Shown here piece by piece: positions 27,586-35,878 of a stretch of DNA of 64,000 nucleotides. Source of the stretch: DASWJZ01 sp963846475 (GTDB taxonomy: Bacteria; Pseudomonadota; Alphaproteobacteria; Rhizobiales; Afifellaceae). The number at the start of each line of letters is the position of its first letter. The stretch's first letter is position 1. Below the pieces are notes generated by a model. It worked only from the letters and a program-made list of their open reading frames with translations, made no database searches and was not told the DNA's origin. The stretch covers positions 1,550,001 to 1,614,000 of the forward strand of contig CAWJVZ010000004.1 in assembly GCA_963846475.1 (NCBI GenBank), read 5' to 3'. The translations under genes were made by a program, and so were the position numbers.

Positions 27586-28659
27586 TCAGCGGCGGGACGC
27601 GCTTGGCAGGCGGAGACGACGTTGCGCATCTCTGCGGCGACGGGTCGCCACAGCAGCGCCGGCCGCCATGCCGAGCCCCGCGACCAGCCCGATGCCGAGC
27701 CCCGCGGCCGCGCCGCGGACCATCGCCTCCGAACCGGATTGCACCCTCGGACTGGAGCGGTCGCCGAAGCGTCCATGCGCGCCCCGATCCCCGGGAACCG
27801 GTTCGAACAGATTGTCCGGCCGCGAGGCATCTCCCGGCTCGCCGGTCATCTGCCCCTCCCAGGCACGGCTTGCCAGCAGCCGGTCGAGGAAGCTGGGCGC
27901 CACCATTGTGCCGAGGATCGCCTCCATCGTCGGCCGCCCCACCCACAATTCGCGCGGCGCCTCGATCGCGCCACGGTAGATCGCCTCGGCCGCCGCCTCC
28001 GGCGCATGGATCGGCGGCACCGGCTGCAGGCGGCGCGGCAGGCGCGAGCGCGCCCAGTCGAATTGCGGCGTGTTGACCGCCGGCAGCTGCACCATGGTGA
28101 GCCGAATGCTGCTGCCCTCGCGAATCAGCTCGCTCCGCAGCGAGTCGGTGAAGCCGCGCACAGCAGCCTTGGCGGCGCAATAGGCCGATTGCAGGGGGAT
28201 CGACCGGTAGGCGAGCGCCGAGCCGACCTGCACGATCGTCCCCTGCCCTGCCTTGCGCATGTGGCGGAGCGCGGCGAGCGTCCCATGCACCTGGCCGAGA
28301 TAGGTGACCTCGGTGACGCGCCGGAACTCTTCCGGCGTCACCGACTCGACCGGCGCGAAAATCGTGGCCATCGCGTTGTTGATCCATACATCGATACGGC
28401 CCCAACACGCCGCGACCGCATCGGCCGCGGCAAAGATGGCATCGGCGTCGGCGACATCGGCCGGCAGGACCAGCGCCGTGCCGCCGGCCTCCTCGACGTC
28501 GCGGCGCGCGCCCGCCAGGCCCTCGACGCCGCGCGCGATCAGCCCGACCGCCCAGCCGCGCGATGCGAAGGCGATGGCGGTCGCCCGGCCCACGCCGGCC
28601 GATGCGCCGGTGATGACGACGACGCGCCGCTTCGATGATTTCCGAGCGCTAGCGGCCAT
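27586..28659 (-). CDS. short-chain dehydrogenase/reductase with C-terminal membrane segment
   Basis: 357 residues. The Rossmann motif is TGASAGVGRATAIAFA, NNA occurs at WINNAMATIF, and the active site is SALAYRSIPLQSAYCAAKAA (Ser, Tyr-x-x-x-Lys). The C-terminal 40 residues contain a hydrophobic helix (AAAGLGIGLVAGLGMAAGAA) and an Arg-rich tail, so the enzyme may be tethered to the membrane. GGAGG is five bases upstream of the ATG at 28659. Substrate unknown. It lies 18 bases upstream of the GH13 gene and is probably co-transcribed with it. Confidence 0.85.
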   Translation of the reverse strand: MAASARKSSKRRVVVITGASAGVGRATAIAFASRGWAVGLIARGVEGLAGARRDVEEAGGTALVLPADVADADAIFAAADAVAACWGRIDVWINNAMATIFAPVESVTPEEFRRVTEVTYLGQVHGTLAALRHMRKAGQGTIVQVGSALAYRSIPLQSAYCAAKAAVRGFTDSLRSELIREGSSIRLTMVQLPAVNTPQFDWARSRLPRRLQPVPPIHAPEAAAEAIYRGAIEAPRELWVGRPTMEAILGTMVAPSFLDRLLASRAWEGQMTGEPGDASRPDNLFEPVPGDRGAHGRFGDRSSPRVQSGSEAMVRGAAAGLGIGLVAGLGMAAGAAVATRRRRDAQRRLRLPSASRR

Positions 28660-28797
28660 TTCGGGCCTCCGCCATTGTTGTGCCGGAGTTGACGCCCGAG
28701 GCCGAAGGATGGTTCCCGCCTCTGCCGGCCTGTTGCGGTTGCGAAGAAGCAGGCGTAAAAAGGTCAACTTACCTGACCTATCGCGGCAGACAGTACT

Positions 28798-29388
28798 GTG
28801 AGCCTGGAGCAGGTCCTCGCCTTCTTCGTCTTCGCCGTCGTGACCTCCATCACGCCGGGGCCGAACAACGTCATGCTGACCGCGACGGGGGCCAATGTTG
28901 GCGTGCGCCGCGGCCTGCCTCACATGTTCGGCGTCGCGCTCGGATTCGCGCTGATGATCTTCGTCGTCGCCGCGGGTGCCGGGACCGTGCTCACCGACAA
29001 TCCGGCGGCGATGCGGGCGCTCCGCTACGTCGGCATCGCCGTGCTGCTGTGGCTCGCCTGGAAGATCGCCACGGCCGGCCGGGCCGGGCCGGCGCGCGAG
29101 CGGCCGGTCGGGTTCCTGGCGGCGGCGCTGTTCCAATGGGTGAACCCCAAAGCGTGGCTGATCTGCGCCGGGGCAGTGAGCGGCTTCCTGCGTGAGGACG
29201 GCTCTGGCGCGCTTCTCCAGGCCTTCCTGTTCGCCGCAATCTTCATGCTGGCCGGCACGCCCTGCATGATGCTCTGGCTCGGCTTCGGCGCCGCCATGCA
29301 GCGGGTGCTGAAGTCCGAGCGCGCTCTGCGCGGCTTCAACATCGCCATGGGCGTGCTGCTCGCCGCCACCGTGGTCTGGCTGGTCTAA
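28798..29388 (+). CDS. LysE/RhtB family exporter
   Basis: 196 residues, six hydrophobic segments. The family signature SITPGPNNVMLTATGANVG is near the N-terminus and QWVNPKAWLICAGAV in the middle. These exporters release amino acids such as lysine, homoserine or threonine, but the substrate is not predictable. The start is GTG at 28798. It is divergent from the SDR gene. A decayed copy of its first 110 bases occurs at 30371–30480. Confidence 0.85.
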   Translation: MSLEQVLAFFVFAVVTSITPGPNNVMLTATGANVGVRRGLPHMFGVALGFALMIFVVAAGAGTVLTDNPAAMRALRYVGIAVLLWLAWKIATAGRAGPARERPVGFLAAALFQWVNPKAWLICAGAVSGFLREDGSGALLQAFLFAAIFMLAGTPCMMLWLGFGAAMQRVLKSERALRGFNIAMGVLLAATVVWLV

Positions 29389-29394
29389 AGGAAC

Positions 29395-29563
29395 CTAATC
29401 CAGCCGCACCAGACTTCCGCGCGCCGGCCCCCCCGCGGACAGCAGCTGCGGATCCTCCGGCAGGTAGAATTCCGGGGTTGGCGTCGGGTCGGTAATGGTC
29501 ATCTTGAAGCGGGCGGTCGCCTGCGGATCGACATGGGCGTTCTCGAAGCGGATGCGGTTGTGG
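29395..29563 (-). pseudogene. C-terminal fragment duplicate of the 31019–31657 gene
   Basis: Minus-strand translation ends …QATARFKMTITDPTPTPEFY…DPQLLSAGGPARG… before a TAG at 29395–29397. It matches the last 55 residues of the intact gene at 31019–31657 closely (for example ARFKMTITDPTPIPEFYL there). The upstream part is lost at about 29563. It follows the intact LysE gene directly, in convergent orientation. Confidence 0.75.
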
Positions 29564-29650
29564 GGCCGTCGCCGCCCTCTAAAAGCGAGGGGCGGCGCCC
29601 GAAAGCCCCACCCCTACTCTGTCCACCCACGCCGGGCCGGCGGCCCGGGC

Positions 29651-30001
29651 CTACTGGAACAACGAAATGGCGAGTCCCGCGACCATTGCCACGACTGTGG
29701 CCACGATGCGGTGCAGACGTTCGCGCCGTGCTCTCTTCCGGACAATATGAACGTATTCGTCCTGCTCGAATGCAAAGGCGGCGCTGAATGCGCTCCGGTC
29801 GGTCCACGGTTCCCGGCGCGGCTCCCGGGTCGCCTGGAGCGAGCCGATCACGCCGATCGCGGCGCCCACGAAAACCGGGATCACCTCCGGGAAGGCCCAA
29901 AGGGCGGCAATCGACACAGTGAGCAGGAGGCTGGCCCCCGCGACGAGCGTGTAGCGGGCCGCGCATCGCCGAAGATACCGGCCCAGCCACGTCAGGCCCA
30001 T
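29651..30001 (-). CDS. small membrane protein of unknown function
   Basis: 116 residues, start ATG at 30001 with GAGGTG nine bases upstream. A hydrophobic pair of helices (VAGASLLLTVSIAALWAFPE, then VIPVFVGAAIGVIGSLQ) is followed by a charged loop and a final helix (ATVVAMVAGLAISLF). Its ribosome-binding site overlaps the end of the next gene upstream, so the two form an operon. Family not recognised. Confidence 0.6.
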   Translation of the reverse strand: MGLTWLGRYLRRCAARYTLVAGASLLLTVSIAALWAFPEVIPVFVGAAIGVIGSLQATREPRREPWTDRSAFSAAFAFEQDEYVHIVRKRARRERLHRIVATVVAMVAGLAISLFQ

Positions 30002-30014
30002 TTCGCTTAGCACC

Positions 30015-30281
30015 TCACGGCCCTCTGAACACCCGATTCGCCTCCACCACCCCCCAGAACACGAAAACCGCCAGCACGCCAGCGTCCATCCCGTGGAACA
30101 CATAGATCAGCGGTAGCACCCCGAATAGATGGGGATCCCCGCTGTCCCACAGCACATGGACCAGCGCTTCCAACAGCCGGATGCCGACGATGATTACGCT
30201 TGCCACAGCCAGGTGGCACAAGAGCACCACGCCGGCCCGGACAGCCCTTTTGATGGGCTCTGTGACACTCCCGTTCGCCAT
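30015..30281 (-). CDS. small membrane protein of unknown function
   Basis: 88 residues starting MANGSVTEPIKRAVRAGVVL, with two or three hydrophobic helices (VVLLCHLAVASVIIVGIRLL; GVLAVFVFWGVVEANRVF). It is 13 bases upstream of the other small membrane gene on the same strand. The pair sits as an island between two decayed gene fragments and between short imperfect direct repeats. No family recognised. Confidence 0.6.
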   Translation of the reverse strand: MANGSVTEPIKRAVRAGVVLLCHLAVASVIIVGIRLLEALVHVLWDSGDPHLFGVLPLIYVFHGMDAGVLAVFVFWGVVEANRVFRGP

Positions 30282-30370
30282 CGCAGGTTGATCCTACGCT
30301 GCCTTGCGTCCGGAAGTGAAGCCCCCTCGTGAAAACGCACGGAGCGGCGCCCGAGAGCCCCGCCCCTGGC

Positions 30371-30480
30371 TGAGCCTGGAGCCGACCCTCGCCTTCTTCG
30401 TCTTCGCCGTCGTGACCTCCATTACTCCGGAGCCGAACGTCATGCTGACGGCGACCGGCGCAATGTCGGCGTGCGCCGGG
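30371..30480 (+). pseudogene. 5' fragment of a LysE exporter gene
   Basis: The plus strand reads …SLEPTLAFFVFAVVTSITPE and then PNVMLTATGA. It parallels the first 35 residues of the intact exporter at 28798, with one lost codon and a later one-base deletion. Similarity stops near 30480, where the YgaP-like gene on the other strand ends. No start codon or remaining gene body is present. Confidence 0.75.
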
Positions 30481-30494
30481 TCTCACTTCGCCCG

Positions 30495-30953
30495 TCAGAG
30501 CCGCGCCGCTTGCAGGGCGTGGCTGGCCTGGGTGTCGCGATCCCGCTTTCCCGGGCCAATCGGCCCAAAATCGCCGCGTAGCGCCTTCAGCGCATATCGC
30601 TCGGTGTCGATCTCCCGCATGGTGCGGAAGCCGAGCTTGCGCAGCACGGGAATCGGCGGGCACCAGCCCTGCACGGCGTGCTGAAAGAGGAAGGCCGTCA
30701 CGAGCGCCGGGAGCGCCAGCCAGCGCTTGTCCACGGTGGCGCCAAGTACAACGCCTGTGAACGCCACCGTAGCGGCATTGGCTTCGAGCGTGCGCTCGAT
30801 GTCCCATTCCCGGTCCAGCTGGTCCAAACGCTCGCCGATCCGCTTGCGATGCTTGGCGTAGTAGCGGACGCTGCGGTCGATATCCCGCTGGATGGCCCGG
30901 TTGAAGCTTTCGGGCGTATGCCTTGGAACGCGCTCGGGCGTCTTTGCTACCAT
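30495..30953 (-). CDS. DUF2892/YgaP-like membrane protein
   Basis: 152 residues. A charged N-terminal part (FNRAIQRDIDRSVRYYAKHR, with REWDIERTLEANA) precedes two hydrophobic helices (ATVAFTGVVLGATVDKRWLA; LPALVTAFLFQHAVQGW) containing WCPP. The pattern is that of DUF2892, seen in YgaP-type inner-membrane proteins. Function unknown. No rhodanese domain is attached here. Confidence 0.7.
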   Translation of the reverse strand: MVAKTPERVPRHTPESFNRAIQRDIDRSVRYYAKHRKRIGERLDQLDREWDIERTLEANAATVAFTGVVLGATVDKRWLALPALVTAFLFQHAVQGWCPPIPVLRKLGFRTMREIDTERYALKALRGDFGPIGPGKRDRDTQASHALQAARL

Positions 30954-31018
30954 GACGGGCTCCCACGGCGTAAACTCAAAGCACGCCAGGTTTGTTGCTT
31001 CCGGGCAACCGGCGTAGC

Positions 31019-31657
31019 TCAGTCGGAGAGCGCCAGGCTGCGACCCCGTCCCGGCGCCTCTGCCGACAGCAGCTGCGGATCCTGCACCAGATAAAATTCC
31101 GGGATCGGCGTCGGGTCGGTAATGGTCATCTTGAAGCGGGCGGTCGCCTGCGGATCGACGTGGCCGTTCTCGAAGCGGATGCGGTCGTGCGGCTCATAGA
31201 GGCGGTTGTTGGCCGCAAAAGAATCGGAGCCGACGTCCGGCGGACGCGCCCCGAACTGGTTGAACGAGAGCCCGTCGCCATAGACGCTCGGCTTCTTCCG
31301 GATTTCCTGGAGCTCGACCACGAAGCCGGCCCAGACCCGCTCGGAACGGTTGACGACCACTTTCACGAGGGTGAGCGGGGCGAAGGGCTCGCGCGGCGCT
31401 CCCGGTTCCGGGCGACGGCGGATGACCAGCGTGATGGCCGCGGCCTCCTCGATCTCCTCGACGAGGACGACGGGATCGCGGGCGGTGCCGCGGCCGGACG
31501 CCGATTTCAGGACGAAGCCGCCCAGCTCGTCGCTAAAGGAATAACCGCCGGCGAAGAACTCCGCCGCATGACAGGTGCCGGCGGCCCAGAGGCCGGCGAC
31601 GAAGCCGGCCCCGAGAACGCAAGGCGCAAGACGCTGGCGGATGGCGCGCAAGGGCAA
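31019..31657 (-). CDS. secreted protein of unknown function
   Basis: 212 residues, signal-like N-terminus (APCVLGAGFVAGLWAAGTCH, cleavage near CHAAEF). The start is a TTG at 31657 with GGAGG seven bases upstream. The rest is soluble, with FNQFGARPPDVGSDSFAA and a conserved C-terminal half duplicated at 29395–29563. No catalytic motif recognised. Confidence 0.65.
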   Translation of the reverse strand: MPLRAIRQRLAPCVLGAGFVAGLWAAGTCHAAEFFAGGYSFSDELGGFVLKSASGRGTARDPVVLVEEIEEAAAITLVIRRRPEPGAPREPFAPLTLVKVVVNRSERVWAGFVVELQEIRKKPSVYGDGLSFNQFGARPPDVGSDSFAANNRLYEPHDRIRFENGHVDPQATARFKMTITDPTPIPEFYLVQDPQLLSAEAPGRGRSLALSD

Positions 31658-31781
31658 CCCTTCACCTCCACGGCGAAGCCTGCCCGAGCCGCCTCAGCGA
31701 AACAAGCGTCCGGCCCGCGCCCGCGTACAAGGAAAGCGGGCGGCCGCCGCGCCGCCCGCTCCTCCGCCGCAATCCTAATCG

Positions 31782-31970
31782 CTAGCGTTTCGGCCGGTTG
31801 CCTTCGCGGAAGGCATCCTTGATGCCGCCCACCGCATTGCGGACTTTTCCGGCAACCTGATCGCCTTTGCCTTCGGCCTCCAGCTTGCTGTCGCCTACGG
31901 CTTTGCCAAAGCCCTCCTTGACCTTGCCCTTGACGTTCTGGGCAGCGCCCTTCACGCGATCGTCATCCAT
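31782..31970 (-). CDS. CsbD family stress protein
   Basis: 62 residues: MDDDRVKGAAQNVKGKVKEG, then GFGKAVGDSKLEAEGKGDQV, a Lys/Gly/Asp-rich hydrophilic helix pattern diagnostic of CsbD. These proteins accumulate in general stress and stationary phase, and their biochemical role is unclear. In alphaproteobacteria they are often under the EcfG general stress sigma factor, but I did not identify such a promoter with confidence. Confidence 0.9.
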   Translation of the reverse strand: MDDDRVKGAAQNVKGKVKEGFGKAVGDSKLEAEGKGDQVAGKVRNAVGGIKDAFREGNRPKR

Positions 31971-32099
31971 TATTGCTCTCCCTGCTCCAGGAGCGGAGCT
32001 TGAGAAGAAAACGCCTGGGGTCCCATCCCGTTCCTAGACGGCAAACCTTTGCTGCGCCGCGAATCGGCTAAGCACGACGAGAGTGGGCGGGAGAGCGGC

Positions 32100-32696
32100 G
32101 TGGCCTCGTGGATCGAAGGAATTGTCCAGACGACCGGCGTCCTCGGCATCGCCTTCCTGATGTTTCTGGAGAACGTTTTCCCGCCGATCCCCTCCGAGCT
32201 CATCATGCCGCTTGCCGGCTATACGGCGTCGCAGGGCCACGCGAACATCCTTCTGGTCATCGTAGCGGGGACGATCGGCTCGCTCGCCGGCGGCTTTTTT
32301 TGGTACTTGATCGGCCGATGGGTCGGCGAAGAGGGGCTCAAACGCATCGCCGATCGCTACGGCCGCTGGCTGACGCTCAGCCGTTCCGACATCGACAAGG
32401 CGGACGATTGGTTCGACACCCACGGCCACAAGGCCGTGCTGCTTGGCCGTCTTGTCCCCACCGTGCGGACGCTCATTTCCATTCCGGCCGGCCTGTCGGA
32501 AATGCCCGTGCGGCGTTTTCTCATCTATTCCGCCATCGGCACCGCGGCCTGGACGACGATCCTGGCGCTGCTCGGCTACGGGCTCGGCAGCCAGTACGAG
32601 CGGGTGAATGCCTGGATGGACCCGGTGTCCTACGGCGTTCTCGCCCTGATCGTGCTGATCTACCTCTACCGCGTGGTCACCTTTCGCAAGGTGTAG
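32100..32696 (+). CDS. DedA family membrane protein
   Basis: 198 residues from a GTG at 32100 with GGGAGAG upstream; a longer frame from TTG at 32049 is less likely. DedA/SNARE-associated signature: FLENVFPPIPSELIMPLAG, then GSLAGGFFWYLIGRWVGEEG, and GRLVPTVRTLISIPAGLSEM with the conserved arginines. These proteins act as lipid-carrier (undecaprenyl phosphate or phospholipid) flippases or transporters in the inner membrane. The IS110 element follows directly downstream. Confidence 0.9.
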   Translation: MASWIEGIVQTTGVLGIAFLMFLENVFPPIPSELIMPLAGYTASQGHANILLVIVAGTIGSLAGGFFWYLIGRWVGEEGLKRIADRYGRWLTLSRSDIDKADDWFDTHGHKAVLLGRLVPTVRTLISIPAGLSEMPVRRFLIYSAIGTAAWTTILALLGYGLGSQYERVNAWMDPVSYGVLALIVLIYLYRVVTFRKV

Positions 32697-32699
32697 TTG

Positions 32700-34310
32700 G
32701 CCGGAGCATGCCGAGCACCCTGCTAGAGGATGGCTGCTCTTAATCGGTTCGGCGCTTGCTCGTTCTAGTTCGCCACCGGCCTTTCCGACCCCCCGGCATG
32801 AAACGGCTGGCGCTGGATGGTATACTTGGGAGCGTCGTCGGCGAAGAGGTCGGGTTGTGTCTTGGCGCGTATGAGCCCGTGTTCTAGTTCGACCCGGGAT
32901 TCCTGAGCACCCCTGATTGCGCCATGGCCGGTTTTGGCCCGGGAGCGCGGTTTCTAGAGTTCCTTTGACGGGGTCCCAAGCCGGCGGCGCGGCAGGGAGG
33001 GCAACATGGAAGTTCTGCATCCGCATTGCGCCGGGCTCGACGTGCACAAGGAGACGGTGGTGGCGTGCGTGCGCCATATGGCGAACGGCAGCGTCAAACG
33101 GCAGATCCGCACCTTCAAGACGACGACAAAGGAGCTGCTTGCGTTGTCGCAATGGGTGGGCTCGGAAGGCTGCACGCATGTCGCCATGGAGGCGACCGGC
33201 GTTTACTGGAAGCCGGTCTGGCACATCCTGAGCGACGGCGATTTCGAGCTGGTGCTGGCGAATGCGGCGCATGTGAAGAACGTGCCGGGCCGCAAGAGCG
33301 ACACCAACGACGCAACCTGGCTGGCCGACCTTCTGGCGCATGGCCTCATCCGCGGCAGCTTCGTGCCGGATGCCCCGACGCAGGAGATGCGCAACCTCTT
33401 GCGCACCCGAAAGCAGCTCGTGCGCGAACGGACCAGCCATGTGCAGCGGCTGCAGAAGACGCTGGAGGACGCCAACATCAAGCTCGACTCGGCTGTCTCC
33501 GATGTGATCGGCGTGAGCGGCCGGGCGATGATCGAAGCCCTCATTGCCGGCGAGAGCGATCCCGGCAAGTTGGCTGAGTTCGCCCATCGGCGGCTCAAGG
33601 CATCGCCGGAAGAGCTTCGCGAGGCGCTGCGTGGCCGCGTCACCAAGCACCACCGCTTCCTGCTTCGCCTCCACCTCAAGCAGATCGATGCCCTCGATGC
33701 CGCCGTCGTCGAGATCGATCGGGAGGTGAATGATAGCCTCGAGCCCTTTCGCACCAGCGTCCAGCTCCTGAGCACTATTCCCGGGATCAGCCAGCTCAGC
33801 GCAGCGGTGATCACCGCCGAGATCGGCATCGACATGAGCCGCTTCCCCACCGAGGGGCATCTCATCTCCTGGGCCGGCCTTTGCCCCAAGAGCGACGAGA
33901 GCGCCGGAAAGCGGCGGTCCACCCGCATGCGCAAGGGCGCCCCCTGGCTCAAAACCATGCTGATCCAGTGCGCCTGGGCCGCGACCCGCAAGAAGGGCAG
34001 CTACCTACAGGCGCAGTTCCATCGCCTGCGCTCCCGGCGCGGGGCAAAAAAGGCCATCGGCGCCGTCGCCGCTTCCATCCTCACCGCCGCATACCACATG
34101 CTGAGCAACGGAACCCTCTACCAGGACCTCGGCGCCGATCACTTCGATCGTCGCGCCAAAACGGCGCAAACAAAGCGTCTCGTCAACCGACTTCAACGGC
34201 TCGGATATGCCGTCCAGATCATCCCCATCCAACATGATCTCGGACATGTTTCTTTCTAGAGCATGCGTTGTTCGGGCGATGTTCGGCATCGAGGATTTTC
34301 CGGGAAATCG
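32700..34310 (+). mobile_element. IS110-family (IS1111-like) insertion sequence, intact copy
   Basis: About 1.6 kb with a 417-codon transposase. ATGCCGAGCA (32708–32717) and its near-complement on the right (TGTTCGGCAT within 34280–34289) form a 10-bp subterminal inverted repeat. That is a feature of the IS1111 subgroup, whose repeats are not at the very ends. A second, 5'-truncated copy is at 4116–5352. No target duplication is expected in this family. Exact ends are estimates. Confidence 0.75.
33006..34259 (+). CDS. IS110-family transposase
   Basis: 417 residues. An N-terminal RuvC-like DEDD domain (GLDVHKETVVACV, VAMEATGVYWKPV, DTNDATWLADLLAHG) is followed by a coiled linker. The C-terminal Transposase_20 domain carries STIPGISQLSAAVITAEIG and SWAGLCPKSDESAGKRRS. 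It is the full-length version of the copy at 4116. The ATG is preceded by AGGGAGGGC. Frame and motifs are intact, so it is probably active. The 250-base leader (32742–33005) may include the element's guide/bridge RNA region. Confidence 0.95.
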   Translation: MEVLHPHCAGLDVHKETVVACVRHMANGSVKRQIRTFKTTTKELLALSQWVGSEGCTHVAMEATGVYWKPVWHILSDGDFELVLANAAHVKNVPGRKSDTNDATWLADLLAHGLIRGSFVPDAPTQEMRNLLRTRKQLVRERTSHVQRLQKTLEDANIKLDSAVSDVIGVSGRAMIEALIAGESDPGKLAEFAHRRLKASPEELREALRGRVTKHHRFLLRLHLKQIDALDAAVVEIDREVNDSLEPFRTSVQLLSTIPGISQLSAAVITAEIGIDMSRFPTEGHLISWAGLCPKSDESAGKRRSTRMRKGAPWLKTMLIQCAWAATRKKGSYLQAQFHRLRSRRGAKKAIGAVAASILTAAYHMLSNGTLYQDLGADHFDRRAKTAQTKRLVNRLQRLGYAVQIIPIQHDLGHVSF

Positions 34311-34361
34311 CAACGACGTCGGCGGGTTGTTGGGATACTTTCATGTCGAACATCCCCGTGG

Positions 34362-35582
34362 TCAGTCCGCCATCGTCTCAATCGCCGCGAACGCCTCCGG
34401 CCCCTTCTCGTCCTCGAAGGGCGTGTCCACCTCCACCACCGTATCGGGGTAAAAACCGTTGAAGCGGGTGCGGAGCGCCAGGCTGTAGGCGCCGATATGG
34501 CCGATCTCGATCCAGTCGCCGGTGTCGACGGTCTCCGGCAGCCAGAACGGCCGCGACAGGATGTCGACGGAATCGCAGGTGGCGCCGCACACCTTGAACG
34601 CCACCAAGCCTTCCGGATTGCCGCTCCGGCGCTTGCGCGCGGGGTCGGCGATAAAGCGCGCCGGCAGGGTGATTTTTCCCGTCCAGGAATCGGACAGCGA
34701 CGCCCAGATGCCGTCATTGATGTAGAGCCGCCTGCCCTTTTTCAGGAGCACCCGGACGATGAGCGATATGCAACGCGCGACGATGACGCGGCCCGGCTCG
34801 GCGATCAGCGGCACGTCCGAAAAGCCCCATTCGCCAATGTCGTGGCGGAGCTCCGCCATGAGCTCCGCGAGGCTCGGCATCTGCGGCTTTCTGCGGCGTG
34901 GATCGTGACCATAAACAGCCGGGAAGCCGCCGCCGACGTCGAGGCCGGCGAGCGGCACCCCGGCGCGGTTGCGCACCCAATCGGCGGAAGCGAGCGCCCG
35001 CTCATAGACCTCCGCGTCGGCGATCTGGCTGCCGACATGGAAGCAGATGCCGGCGCGAAAGCCGACCCGGTCGATGCGCTCCAGGAGCTCCACCGCATGC
35101 GCCGGTGCCGCCCCGAATTTTTTCGACAGCTCGTATGCGGCCGGCCCCTTGGTCTGCAGCCGGACGAACAACGTGATCTCGCCGGGGTCGAGGTCGAGCG
35201 CCCGGACGATCCGCAGGATCTTGGCCACCTCGTCGTCATGGTCGAGGGCGATGACGCGGATCCCATAACGCTCGAGCGCCAGCCGTATGTCGGCCTGCGC
35301 CTTGACCGGATGCATGTAGAGGAGCTCTGCGTCCGGCGAAACCGCGCGCACGGCGGCGAACTCGCCCGGGCTGGCCACGTCGAAAGCCCGGATGCCGGCC
35401 TCCGCCAGTGTGTTCAGCACGAAAGGTTCGCCATTGGTCTTTACGGCATAGGCCGTCTTACCCGGAAACGCCGCCATGAACGCGCTGGCGTCGGCCTTCA
35501 GCACTTCGGGTCGAAAGCAATAGACGGGAACGTCGGGACGCAGCGCCAGCGCCACGTCTTGCCCGGTTTGAAACCTTTGGAT
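34362..35582 (-). CDS. ornithine/lysine decarboxylase, fold type III (second paralogue)
   Basis: 406 residues if translation starts at the ATC codon at 35582. That codon has a perfect AGGAGG seven bases upstream and gives the family-like N-terminus xQRFQTGQDVALALRP. K48 (AYAVKTNG) is then the PLP lysine, at the same number as in the other decarboxylase. Other motifs are DVGGGFPAVYG, AEPGRVIVA and VCGATCDSVDIL with the active-site cysteine. A GTG at 35555 is the only nearby conventional start and has no ribosome-binding site. The substrate may differ from that of the 24-kb paralogue. The IS110 insertion ends 50 bases from its 3' end. Confidence 0.82.
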   Translation of the reverse strand: MQRFQTGQDVALALRPDVPVYCFRPEVLKADASAFMAAFPGKTAYAVKTNGEPFVLNTLAEAGIRAFDVASPGEFAAVRAVSPDAELLYMHPVKAQADIRLALERYGIRVIALDHDDEVAKILRIVRALDLDPGEITLFVRLQTKGPAAYELSKKFGAAPAHAVELLERIDRVGFRAGICFHVGSQIADAEVYERALASADWVRNRAGVPLAGLDVGGGFPAVYGHDPRRRKPQMPSLAELMAELRHDIGEWGFSDVPLIAEPGRVIVARCISLIVRVLLKKGRRLYINDGIWASLSDSWTGKITLPARFIADPARKRRSGNPEGLVAFKVCGATCDSVDILSRPFWLPETVDTGDWIEIGHIGAYSLALRTRFNGFYPDTVVEVDTPFEDEKGPEAFAAIETMAD

Positions 35583-35878
35583 GGCTCGCCCTCCTGATGG
35601 CCCCGGTCTGAGTTGTTGCTGCGGGCCGTCGAAGCTCACTCCTTTAACGTGGCGGCCGCGCCCACGGCTGCATGTTTGCGCCAACCGAGAAAGCCAGCTG
35701 CGGCTCGGGCCTGTGGAAAACTCGCCAGCTCGGGAGCTAAACCGCTGCAAGAACGGAGCAAATTTCTGAGCCGAGATCCTTCAGAACCTCCAGCGTGCAG
35801 TGCAGCAACGATTTCTTGTTCTGAATGCGTCGCTCGCGCGTTAATATGCGCCCCGTGAAGCAGAGGGAGGCCACCCAA

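Noticed and set aside
31008..31030. GGCGTAGCTCAGTCGG-AGAGC resembles the 5' half of a tRNA with its D-arm
   Set aside because: No anticodon or T-arm follows; most of the stretch is the coding 3' end of the secreted-protein gene on the other strand.
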